Below are positions 1-7,445 of a DNA stretch of 35,977 nt, in pieces (the first letter of the stretch is position 1; each line of letters starts with the position of its first letter). Position numbers and translations under genes: made by a program. Under the pieces are notes generated by a model. That model did not search any database. It was given only the letters and a program-made list of their open reading frames with translations, and was not told where the DNA came from. Origin of the DNA: Paenibacillus albiflavus (GTDB taxonomy: Bacteria > Bacillota > Bacilli > Paenibacillales > NBRC-103111); NCBI RefSeq assembly GCF_004344915.1, contig NZ_SKFG01000030.1:1-35977 (forward strand), in the 5' to 3' direction.

Positions 1-573
1 GACACAGACTTGTTCATTGGAAATACCTCTTTTGGTAGCAGAGCCGCCCCGTTTTCTTGGTTTGCGATTCGGAATAATTCTTCGTCCTTTATGGCTTTCT
101 AAGAAGTATGTTTCATCTACTTCTACTAGTCCTTCAAATATTCCGACACTTTCTTTTGCGAGAGCAGACAACACTTTATGCCTCCAGTAAAAAGCGGTTA
201 CGTGAGTGATACCAATTTTAAAAGCTGTTTCACGAAGCGATAGACCGTTCAACATACACTCAATAAATGGAATCCATTTGTCTGTCTTTTTCGAACGATA
301 CATAGGGGAATTGGTCAAATCATTGCTTAATTTATGACAGTCTTTACACTTATAACGTTGGCGACCATCTCGTTTGCCATAACGAACTACTGAGGTACTT
401 CCACAATGACGACAATGAAATCCACGTGAAAATTTTCTCTCTCTCAATTCACCAATTAAAGGTTCTTGTTGGGAAGGCGAAACCGAGAAATGGTGAGTTA
501 GATAATTTAAAATAGATTTTTTATCCTTATCGTTTAAAGAAGAAATATCAGCAAGTATGTTCGTTAAAGTCAT
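1..573 (-). CDS. IS1595-family transposase (partial, C-terminus outside window)
   Basis: The 191 visible residues read in one open frame from ATG at 573 to the window edge. A zinc ribbon is formed by C54, C57, C76 and C79 (HCRHC and KCKDC), followed by a helix-turn-helix-like stretch (LSLRETAFKIGITHVTAFYWR, about residues 111-131). The VDETYF motif follows, whose D153 should be the first acidic residue of the DDE catalytic triad. This zinc ribbon plus ISXO2-like DDE order is typical of IS1595 transposases, which are usually about 300 residues. The rest of the catalytic domain lies beyond the window. No frameshift is seen, so the copy may be intact. It catalyses cut-and-paste type transposition of its own element. 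Confidence 0.9.
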   Translation of the reverse strand, partial: MTLTNILADISSLNDKDKKSILNYLTHHFSVSPSQQEPLIGELRERKFSRGFHCRHCGSTSVVRYGKRDGRQRYKCKDCHKLSNDLTNSPMYRSKKTDKWIPFIECMLNGLSLRETAFKIGITHVTAFYWRHKVLSALAKESVGIFEGLVEVDETYFLESHKGRRIIPNRKPRKRGGSATKRGISNEQVCV

Positions 574-661
574 TTGAATTGCCCCTTTAGTAAATTATAC
601 AGTAAGGATAGCACAAAAGATTATGCTTTATTCAAAATCAACCAATAACTTTAACATAGCC
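1..661 (-). mobile_element. IS1595-family insertion sequence, 5' part (runs off left edge)
   Basis: The segment contains the N-terminal two thirds of an IS1595/ISXO2-like transposase. Its outer end is probably at 661: read on the minus strand, the segment opens GGCTATGTTAAAGTTATTGG (661 down to 642), which resembles a terminal inverted repeat, about 70 bases upstream of the transposase start. Host sequence would resume at 662, and the AT-rich 8-mer tattaaaa at 662-669 is the position expected for an 8-bp target duplication. The other end of the element is outside the window, so neither the inverted repeat nor the duplication can be confirmed here. Confidence 0.7.
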
Positions 662-663
662 TA

Positions 664-1200
664 TTAAAATATGATGACTCCCACCACACCAGAGGCAACA
701 ATCACAAGCAGTGGATGCACTTTGGTTCGAACTAGAACGAACAAGCAAATGACAAATAGTGTGAAGAGCAGGAAAGCGTCCATATCAAAATGACTAATCA
801 TTCCATTGCTCTGTGCGAATCGAATAGCACCATAGAAGATTAACGCTGTAACGACAGCTCTTAAACCGTAGAGAAAGTCCCGAACCCATCGATTTTCATT
901 CACTTTATAGAAGCATGTCGCAACGAGAATGACCAGCAATAAGGAAGGGACGACCATACCTGCCGCAGATACGATAGCCCCAGCTAATCCAGCCGTATGA
1001 TAACCTACAAAAATGACACTATTCACTGCCATAGGACCTGGCGACATGCCAGCGATTGCGATCACATCCGTAAACTCGCTGATGCTCATCCAACCGTTTC
1101 GTGATGCTTCCTGCTCAATGACTGGAATCATGGCATATCCGCCGCCAAAAGAAACAAAGCCTATCTTCATAAACGTATAGAATAGATGAAGCAGCGTCAT
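664..1200 (-). CDS. chrA: Chromate transporter family protein, short chain (second of pair)
   Basis: A 178-residue integral membrane protein of the CHR (chromate ion transporter) family, short-chain type. It carries the family signature KIGFVSFGGGYAMIP near residue 12 and the MSPGPMAVNS segment near residue 52, then about five hydrophobic helices. Long-chain ChrA proteins fuse two such halves. Bacilli often encode the halves as adjacent genes that work as a heterodimer, as with the ywrA/ywrB pair of Bacillus subtilis. The start at 1200 overlaps the end of the upstream gene by four bases (ATGA), which indicates translational coupling. The TAA stop at 664-666 lies just beside the insertion-sequence end. 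The transported anion cannot be fixed from sequence; chromate/sulfate antiport is the family role. Confidence 0.9.
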   Translation of the reverse strand: MTLLHLFYTFMKIGFVSFGGGYAMIPVIEQEASRNGWMSISEFTDVIAIAGMSPGPMAVNSVIFVGYHTAGLAGAIVSAAGMVVPSLLLVILVATCFYKVNENRWVRDFLYGLRAVVTALIFYGAIRFAQSNGMISHFDMDAFLLFTLFVICLFVLVRTKVHPLLVIVASGVVGVIIF

Positions 1201-1802
1201 GAATGCCCCTCCTCTATATGTTTCTCACGGGATTTAGGCCGAGCTACCCTTTTGACCTGCATGACGATAATGCCAACGAATCCGCCAGCGACAATTAATA
1301 GAATGGAATTCACTTGCAAATAAAGCAAAAGCAGCAGCGCGACGATCGCAATAAGCAGTGTACTTATATCGACAATGCTTGTCCTTCCCGTCTTAATCCC
1401 TGCATAGACAATAAGTGCGACAACTGCAGCACCCATTCCTTTGAAAGCAGCAACAATATATGGATTATCACGCACATATAGGAATCCGATACATAACCCT
1501 AACACAATTAGAAAAGTAGGCAGCAAGACGCCTAGCAAAGCAGCGACCGCCCCTACTGTTCTCTTCATCTTATAGCCTATGAAAGCTGCCACATTTATCG
1601 CTATCGCACCAGGAATTGATTGTGCGAGCGCAAATACATCTGCAACATCGGATGACTTTACCCAACCCTGCTTATGAACAATCTCCTTCTCAATTAACGG
1701 AATCATGGCGTAACCACCACCGAAGGTTACAGGTCCGATTTTGACAAATGTAACGAATAGTTTCCATAGCTCGTATAAATTTTGTTTGGTATTCATCTTC
1801 AT
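1197..1802 (-). CDS. chrA: Chromate transporter family protein, short chain (first of pair)
   Basis: A 201-residue CHR-family membrane protein, the partner half of the following gene. It shows KIGPVTFGGGYAMIP near residue 20 and the LAQSIPGAIAINVAAFIGY segment that matches the PGP region of the neighbour, followed by long hydrophobic helices and a basic, charged C-terminal tail (VKRVARPKSREKHIEE). I chose ATG at 1802 over the TTG at 1808 because a GATGAGG ribosome binding site lies eight bases before the ATG and too close to the TTG. An ATG four codons from the TTG (1796) is also possible. The two genes overlap by four bases and should form one transcript and one heteromeric transporter. Confidence 0.9.
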   Translation of the reverse strand: MKMNTKQNLYELWKLFVTFVKIGPVTFGGGYAMIPLIEKEIVHKQGWVKSSDVADVFALAQSIPGAIAINVAAFIGYKMKRTVGAVAALLGVLLPTFLIVLGLCIGFLYVRDNPYIVAAFKGMGAAVVALIVYAGIKTGRTSIVDISTLLIAIVALLLLLYLQVNSILLIVAGGFVGIIVMQVKRVARPKSREKHIEEGHS

Positions 1803-1843
1803 TTGCAAAGCCTCATCTGTCTGTATTGTATTCCCATCTGCTA

Positions 1844-2716
1844 TTAGCCAATTAGCTTCATTAGGCTTTGAAATTCAAGTTCTTCGAACTTGGAACGCAC
1901 TGTTTCTGTATTCACTTCCCATGTACAACTATCCAAATCACATGTAATCGGTACATCACAACGAATGCGAGCCAAATCACGCGATAAATGAAGCATGTCC
2001 AATTCCGCTTCAATTTTGGAACGAACACTCTTGGTTAAGGATTCCATATTATCAAGAATCCCTTCCACTGAGCCATATTCCGTAATCAGCTTAATCGCTG
2101 TTTTCTCCCCGATCCCTTTGACACCTGGATAATTGTCTGCTGTATCGCCCATCAGACCTTTCAGATCAATGAACTGTTCAGGCGTAAGCCCCTTCTCCTC
2201 AAGCAGTACATCTGGTGAATAGAGTGCGTAATTACCGTGGCCTTTTTTCATAATGATTACGTTCACTTGATCGGATACAAGCTGCAGCATATCATGGTCA
2301 CCTGTTAAAATGTAAACCGACATCGATTCCGAATAAATTCTAGCTAATGTCCCAATGCAATCATCTGCTTCATAGCCTGTCAGCCCGATATTCGGAACAC
2401 CGAATGCTTCTACTACTTCTTTAATCAGCGAAAATTGTGGAACTAAATCTTCAGGAGCTGAATCACGATTCGCCTTGTATCCATCGAATTTCTCTGTGCG
2501 GAACGTGTTACTTCCCATATCCCAGCAGCAGACTACATGGCTTGGCTCAAATTTTTGAATAGCATCCATAAAGTAACGAATAAACCCATAGATCGCATTC
2601 GTTGGCGTACCTGTACTCGTCTTGCGTATATAGCCACCATATGCCGTTGCATAGTAGGCTCTGAATAGAAGTGCCATTCCATCAACGAGCAGAATGGATT
2701 GTTTCGATTGTGTCAC
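1844..2716 (-). CDS. ypcP: 5'-3' exonuclease, Pol I N-terminal-domain type (YpcP/ExoR-like)
   Basis: A 290-residue stand-alone FEN-type nuclease related to the 5' nuclease domain of DNA polymerase I, lacking any polymerase domain. Metal-binding motifs are visible in order: LLVDGMALLFRAYYA at the N-terminus, CWDMGSNTFR with the arch region KFDGYKANRD, GYEADDCIGTLA, TGDHDMLQL, and the helix-hairpin-helix GDTADNYPGVKGIGEKTA. It is expected to remove RNA primers or flaps and to support DNA repair, as shown for YpcP-type enzymes. The start is GTG at 2716, nine bases after GGGAGG. An extended -10 promoter sits about 45 bases upstream, so the gene has its own transcript even though its neighbours are co-oriented. 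Confidence 0.93.
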   Translation of the reverse strand: MTQSKQSILLVDGMALLFRAYYATAYGGYIRKTSTGTPTNAIYGFIRYFMDAIQKFEPSHVVCCWDMGSNTFRTEKFDGYKANRDSAPEDLVPQFSLIKEVVEAFGVPNIGLTGYEADDCIGTLARIYSESMSVYILTGDHDMLQLVSDQVNVIIMKKGHGNYALYSPDVLLEEKGLTPEQFIDLKGLMGDTADNYPGVKGIGEKTAIKLITEYGSVEGILDNMESLTKSVRSKIEAELDMLHLSRDLARIRCDVPITCDLDSCTWEVNTETVRSKFEELEFQSLMKLIG

Positions 2717-2765
2717 TAGCTTCGTCCTCCCTATTTGCCCTTCTGATAAAGGACTTCATTCCACC

Positions 2766-2771
2766 ATTATA
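2766..2771 (-). promoter_or_regulatory. Extended -10 promoter for the 5'-3' exonuclease gene
   Basis: On the minus strand the sequence reads TGGTATAAT, a perfect TATAAT hexamer with the TGn extension. No good -35 hexamer lies 16-18 bases upstream, which fits an extended -10 promoter. Transcription would start near 2759, leaving a leader of about 40 bases before the GTG start at 2716. The 26-bp repeat copy at 2793-2818 lies just upstream of it. Confidence 0.6.
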
Positions 2772-2792
2772 CCACAGCTAAGGATACAAATT

Positions 2793-2818
2793 GACTAGAA
2801 GAAATTCCATGTTGGCAG
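2793..2818. repeat. 26-bp direct repeat, copy 1 (copy 2 at 4040-4065)
   Basis: These 26 bases are identical to 4040-4065. Copy 2 is the extreme 3' end of the PMT-type gene (last codons and TAG stop); copy 1 is an orphan duplicate of that end, sitting between the winged-helix gene and the ypcP promoter. The two copies are 1247 bp apart and bracket exactly one gene. Confidence 0.9.
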
Positions 2819-2846
2819 TAAGCATCACAAGGTTTGGAGCTATAGA

Positions 2847-4004
2847 TCACAGAGCTGGTTCAAAGACAATTTCACGAGAAGCTGTGGATGTACTGAACTC
2901 AAGCAGTCTCTCTCCCTCTTCACTTAGTGCAATCTGCTCCCTTTGGGTCAAACGTCTAAACGGTTGAATGATCAATGCAGAATTCCCTTTGTCTTGTCGA
3001 TGCTTCCATTTGCCTGCAACGAAGCCGTCTAGCAGGATCGTCGAGTGTACAATACCATTGCTCGTAATTACCCGCTTACGGGTTACTTCGTCCATTATTC
3101 GATTCCGGTTCGCATGTGACAAGAGAATGTTATCGTATTCGCCAAGGAATCGTGCCGGCGGCTCCATATCTGATTCAGGAAGTGGAGTATCTGGCAGATC
3201 GAACAGCTCGGCTCCCTGTTCATCCTGATAAGTAACGAGTTGATGCCGCATGTACTCAATCTCCTTACGAATCCGAGTCAGTCCCGACCATGCCTCGATA
3301 TCCTGTATCGTTGCTGGTCCGAATGCAGCCAAATATCTCTTGATCATTTTTTCGGAGCTATACTGCAAGTTAAGCGGCTGATTCAACCATGCCTCTACCG
3401 AGGTATGAGTGGATTGACCGCTATTTCCCCATAGCCCACGCGGCGGAGTTTGGACGAGTGGAACTGCGTTTCGGACAGCTGCAGCAAGAGCTTCCGGGGC
3501 ATGTTCAGGCCACTCAGCACGCAATCTACTCCCAAGCTCCTTGAATGTCATCGGCTTCTCCTCCACGAGTTTTCGGCCTGCCTCAGCCAACCTTACTAAA
3601 TCAACGCCAGCAAGCCGCTTGCCGAAAGCAGCTTTCAAGCTGCGGTCAAGAGCTGACTGCAGCCAAGGACGAAGCTCCAGACAATCATTAGATGATACGA
3701 GATGAATCGTCGAACGCATCAAGGCGATACGAACAACTTGCCTGTCTTGCAGAAGCTGAGATAACTGTTCCTGCCTAAAGCCTTCAAGCCGAGTCCATAG
3801 ACCAAAGTACGGGGCGTTAGGTGTTTGAGATTGCATTCCGCATAAACGCTCTATCGCTTCCAGAGCGGATATTGGCGCTCGTTGTAAAAGCATCTGCCTA
3901 GCTAACAATGCACGGTTTAAATCACGAATGCCGATCACCCTGCGTCTCTGACCTTCACCTGTCATGCTTACCGTTTGTTTCCCTCTCGGCATGCCTATGC
4001 TCAT
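2847..4004 (-). CDS. Winged-helix DNA-binding protein, AlkZ/YcaQ-like (HTH_42 family)
   Basis: A 385-residue protein of the winged-helix family PF06224, which includes the interstrand-crosslink DNA glycosylases AlkZ and YcaQ. The N-terminal region reads LNRALLARQMLLQR and then LCGMQSQTPNAPYFGLW, which preserves a QxQ pair (Q58 and Q60) in the position of the catalytic QxQ motif of that family. The middle contains RSTIHLVSSNDCL and RYLAAFGPATIQDIEAWSGL winged-helix blocks. The C-terminal part has FLGEYDNILLSHANR, typical of this group. ATG at 4004 is preceded by AAGGAG ten bases away; the in-frame ATG at 3992 is an alternative start behind AAAGGAGG. The gene lies 37 bases after the PMT stop and is framed by the 26-bp direct repeat. 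DNA glycosylase activity is inferred, not certain. Confidence 0.85.
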   Translation of the reverse strand: MSIGMPRGKQTVSMTGEGQRRRVIGIRDLNRALLARQMLLQRAPISALEAIERLCGMQSQTPNAPYFGLWTRLEGFRQEQLSQLLQDRQVVRIALMRSTIHLVSSNDCLELRPWLQSALDRSLKAAFGKRLAGVDLVRLAEAGRKLVEEKPMTFKELGSRLRAEWPEHAPEALAAAVRNAVPLVQTPPRGLWGNSGQSTHTSVEAWLNQPLNLQYSSEKMIKRYLAAFGPATIQDIEAWSGLTRIRKEIEYMRHQLVTYQDEQGAELFDLPDTPLPESDMEPPARFLGEYDNILLSHANRNRIMDEVTRKRVITSNGIVHSTILLDGFVAGKWKHRQDKGNSALIIQPFRRLTQREQIALSEEGERLLEFSTSTASREIVFEPAL

Positions 4005-4039
4005 CCTCCTTTATCTCCTTACGTCTTGAACGATAGATG

Positions 4040-4065
4040 GACTAGAAGAAATTCCATGTTGGCAG
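4040..4065. repeat. 26-bp direct repeat, copy 2 (3' end of the PMT gene)
   Basis: Identical to 2793-2818. On the minus strand it encodes the last residues of the PMT-type glycosyltransferase (PTWNFF, then TAG) and two further bases. Identity stops sharply on both sides (t versus g before, t versus c after). Confidence 0.9.
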
Positions 4066-7000
4066 CCAGCGCAGCCATGTTGCCGTGTAGCTTGCAGGAA
4101 CGACCATCCCAGATAAGATCGGATAGAACATCAAGAATAGCAAGAATGCGGCTGCGAGATACCCCCAAACGATCCACTTCATCTCTTTGCTCTTCTTCAT
4201 CCAATTGCCTAGGTAATACGCAAGCAATAAGCATAAGAACGGAACTAATGCAAAGTAATGATAAATAAATGTTAACCTTGGCACTCCCACCCACGGAAGA
4301 TATTGAGATGCACAAGCGATCAGCAGCAAGATAATCTGGCGCTGTTTATATTTAATGGCACAATAAATCGCGGCTATAAGAGCAAGGAATCCTCCCCACC
4401 ATACAAGCGGGTTACCGAACGATACGATCGACGACAGCATGCCCTCCGGCAGGAATTTACCAGCATAGTACCAGATCGGAGTTACCATGAATGGCCATTC
4501 ATACCAAGGTGAGCCAAATGGGTGCGTTGCAACCAGCTTGCTATGATAATTAAACATATGTTCTTGGTACGTGACCACATCCTTAAGTCCGTGCCCAGCT
4601 CCCGGAACCATCATGAACGGGATGTAAGACATGACATAGATAGCAACGGGAATCACGACATAGAACAACAGACACCAAGCTAATGTCGAAATCGTCGGTT
4701 TCCAATACGTGCTAGCTACCTTCTCCAAATAGCTGCGCTCTTCTGTGGTAAGCGTGACAGATGGATCAGCATCGTCTTCTGTAGAGATGGACTCATCGTT
4801 CTTGAGGTTCTGAAGCATACGTTTGGCTTGACGATGCTCCACATATCGTTCGATTAACACAATGAGCAGAATGACCGCAAGCCCGATCCCACCATAAATC
4901 ACAATCCATTTGGATGCCGCACCAATTCCAAAGAATAACCCTGCCAAGCCTAATGGAACTAGTGTTTTGCGTAAGCCATCACGATAGAAGTTACTCGTCC
5001 AATAGCGATACATGAAATAGAACATCAAAATAATGAAAAATACGCCATATACATCAATCGTTGAAATTCGTGTCTGTGCAAAATGCATAAAATCAAAGGC
5101 AAACAAAAACGATGAGATAAAACCATAGCGTGTTTTGCCGAATAACCGTTTACCGAACATATACATAATCGGTACCATCGCAATACCGAAGAGCGTACCC
5201 ACAATTCGCCAGCCGAACGGATTCATCCCAAAGATGGCGATACCGATCGCTATGAATATTTTGCCTAATGGAGGATGTGTATTCTCGTAAGGCTCAATCT
5301 GATGCAAATGCTCATAAGCTGTTCGTGCATGATAGATTTCGTCAAAATAAGTGCCGTTCATGTAAGTCGGTGAATACGGAACGATACTAGCCTCATCGAT
5401 CAGATTATCCAGCTTCCCTTGATCATTCCCATTAAGATTGATACCTTCCATATGGGCTACAGGCAATGGCTTATCCGATTTCCCATCAAAAAAAGCAATC
5501 TCATGCAGCGTGAATCCTTGCTCCTTCACATCCAGCTTGATATACCTTGTCTCAACCTTAGGTGTCAGTACATTCCAAGTAAATACCTTGGTATGGTTAG
5601 AATCAACTTCCGTTGGCTCCGACCAATTCTGTCCATCATATAAGTAGGAATAGGTGTATTTCCCATGACCTACACCTGCATAAGTATGTAATCGTTCAAC
5701 ATGAACGTTGGAGCCGAGATCGAATATGACCGCCTCTCCTGCAGTAGCAGGCTTCCAATAGCTTTCAGGCGCTTCATTCGCCCCTAAGTTGATAAAAGCA
5801 AATACGCTATAGATGAGAGTTATGGCCATCGATAATAGCCAATCCTTTTTCGTAAACAGCTTGGTCCGATTGGATTCCATATTCATATTAGGTAATGCAA
5901 ACTTTGACATGTTCTTGTTATCCTTACGATTTGTTTTGGTCTGAAGACGCGCGTTCCCCCCATGCCTTAATGGGTTAAAGAGCTGCCATCCTAGCCAAGC
6001 GCCATAGATGAGCAGAATGACCTGTAGTCCAGAAATGATTAACATCAGCACATCCCATTGTGGAACCCATGGTGTTCCTTGCCACAATAGCTTAAGCACA
6101 TACGCGATATTAACAAAATGCGAGAAAGAAAATACGACGAACAATCCTAGAATACGTCGATCCCGAAGATAGATATAGCTCATAAGCAGCGGCAATAAAG
6201 CATAGAACAGATAACGTTCGTGCATTTTGACCGTAAACATGAATGCTGCAGCTAAGAATAAGAACGCGAAGTAGAAAACCGCTCCCTTCTTATCGATGCT
6301 TTTGTAATATAAATATAAGCTATAAATCGCAGAGACAAGCATCAGCATAATGCCCCATGCCTGATACGAAATAAAGTTCCCATCTAGCGGGGTAAAATTA
6401 CCACCAAGCAGTGCGATAAAGTTAAATGCATTCAAAGACCCATATGGGTACGAAGCAAGAGTTGTAAAGTACAGCTTAAACACCCAGCCTACTCCATTAC
6501 TCAGAATGCCAAATGGCAGCAAGAGTACAAGAACCGTTGCAACTCCGGCAAGTACAGATTGCCACAATACGCGAAAATCTCGCTTCTGCAGCACTGCAAT
6601 TAATAAGAAGGGGCCGAATAGCAGCCCTTGTGGCTTTAGTAAAATTCCGATTGCTAATATAACAGCTGCAAGAGGCATTTTCCCACGTTGCAAGACAAGC
6701 AAATAAATCCCAATCACAACCATGAAGAAAGAGTCCACTTGCCCCCAGATCGTCGAATTGATCAGAATAGCTGGGTTGAGCACATACAACGCCGCCATGC
6801 CTACTGCAAACAGAGGCTTAACGTATTTGCCTGCGACTCTGTAGATGAGATAACCTGTTATAACGTCAGCTATCATGGATGGAAGCTTGAGTAAGATCAG
6901 CATTCCAGAGCTGTCGAAACCAATATGTAGCAAGTTTCTTATAGCTGCTATTATATAGAGTACGTACATATAACCAGGTGGATAGTCTAAGAACATATCC

Positions 7001-7191
7001 GATCCATATAAATGGGGCAGCCCTACTGAATAGGCTTGTTCCGACCATGCGATAAAGGTCTGTATATCCGCATCATAGCCTGTCCAGATTGGAGCCATAA
7101 TGAGTCTAACAGCCAGTCCAATAAATAATAATATCCATAACAGCGGGGTATGGCGAATCTGCTTCAGCTTAACCACTCCTACACTTTTCAA
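4042..7191 (-). CDS. PMT-type (GT39) membrane glycosyltransferase with N-terminal second glycosyltransferase module
   Basis: A 1049-residue multi-pass membrane protein with two glycosyltransferase-like halves. Residues about 1-410 form a GT-C type module (WTGYDADIQTFIAW with an acidic pair near residue 38, then about ten helices and HERYLF). A soluble region near 470-580 resembles a discoidin/F5-8C carbohydrate-binding fold (FDLGSNVHVERLHTYAGVG, RYIKLDV, LHEIAFFDG). Residues about 610-1049 form the PMT module, with HPPLGK near residue 640 and FDFMHFAQTRISTIDVY. PMT enzymes transfer mannose or related sugars from a polyprenyl phosphate to protein outside the membrane. The start is uncertain: TTG at 7191 is used here, GTG at 7176 is possible, and the only clear GGAG lies about eight bases before a CTG codon. 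The product probably modifies cell-envelope proteins; the adjacent S-layer protein is a candidate. Confidence 0.88.
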   Translation of the reverse strand: MKSVGVVKLKQIRHTPLLWILLFIGLAVRLIMAPIWTGYDADIQTFIAWSEQAYSVGLPHLYGSDMFLDYPPGYMYVLYIIAAIRNLLHIGFDSSGMLILLKLPSMIADVITGYLIYRVAGKYVKPLFAVGMAALYVLNPAILINSTIWGQVDSFFMVVIGIYLLVLQRGKMPLAAVILAIGILLKPQGLLFGPFLLIAVLQKRDFRVLWQSVLAGVATVLVLLLPFGILSNGVGWVFKLYFTTLASYPYGSLNAFNFIALLGGNFTPLDGNFISYQAWGIMLMLVSAIYSLYLYYKSIDKKGAVFYFAFLFLAAAFMFTVKMHERYLFYALLPLLMSYIYLRDRRILGLFVVFSFSHFVNIAYVLKLLWQGTPWVPQWDVLMLIISGLQVILLIYGAWLGWQLFNPLRHGGNARLQTKTNRKDNKNMSKFALPNMNMESNRTKLFTKKDWLLSMAITLIYSVFAFINLGANEAPESYWKPATAGEAVIFDLGSNVHVERLHTYAGVGHGKYTYSYLYDGQNWSEPTEVDSNHTKVFTWNVLTPKVETRYIKLDVKEQGFTLHEIAFFDGKSDKPLPVAHMEGINLNGNDQGKLDNLIDEASIVPYSPTYMNGTYFDEIYHARTAYEHLHQIEPYENTHPPLGKIFIAIGIAIFGMNPFGWRIVGTLFGIAMVPIMYMFGKRLFGKTRYGFISSFLFAFDFMHFAQTRISTIDVYGVFFIILMFYFMYRYWTSNFYRDGLRKTLVPLGLAGLFFGIGAASKWIVIYGGIGLAVILLIVLIERYVEHRQAKRMLQNLKNDESISTEDDADPSVTLTTEERSYLEKVASTYWKPTISTLAWCLLFYVVIPVAIYVMSYIPFMMVPGAGHGLKDVVTYQEHMFNYHSKLVATHPFGSPWYEWPFMVTPIWYYAGKFLPEGMLSSIVSFGNPLVWWGGFLALIAAIYCAIKYKQRQIILLLIACASQYLPWVGVPRLTFIYHYFALVPFLCLLLAYYLGNWMKKSKEMKWIVWGYLAAAFLLFLMFYPILSGMVVPASYTATWLRWLPTWNFF

Positions 7192-7383
7192 AGTCTAATA
7201 TATCAGGATCTGTATCAGTACGGATTCCAATACAACCATTTTATGCTACTTGGCTCAGGACTGGCAACTATCCAAGTAGAAACGGTTTCATCGTCCTTAA
7301 TGGCAGTGCGTTTCTGCGAGAAATATCCATGTATAGTGTAAAACTTATACATTCTAATATTTGAATAAATGTGAAAATACCCC

Positions 7384-7428
7384 CCTTTAATTGGCTTTAA
7401 TGTTTACAACAACATAGCCAATTTAAGG
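7384..7428 (-). terminator. Stem-loop downstream of the SLH-protein gene (possible terminator)
   Basis: Arms at 7384-7396 and 7416-7428 pair at 12 of 13 positions around a 19-base loop. It lies 18 bases after the stop of the SLH gene on the minus strand. There is no clear T-run after it in that direction (GGGGGG follows), so it may be an mRNA-stabilising or Rho-assisted structure rather than a classic intrinsic terminator. The rest of 7192-7445 shows only a 7-bp inverted repeat (ATGTATA and TATACAT, 7329-7352) and no gene. Confidence 0.4.
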
Positions 7429-7445
7429 AGGATATTAATTTGTAA

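Noticed and set aside
1844-2716. Truncated DNA polymerase I
   Set aside because: The length and ending match stand-alone YpcP-type exonucleases, and no polymerase remnants follow.
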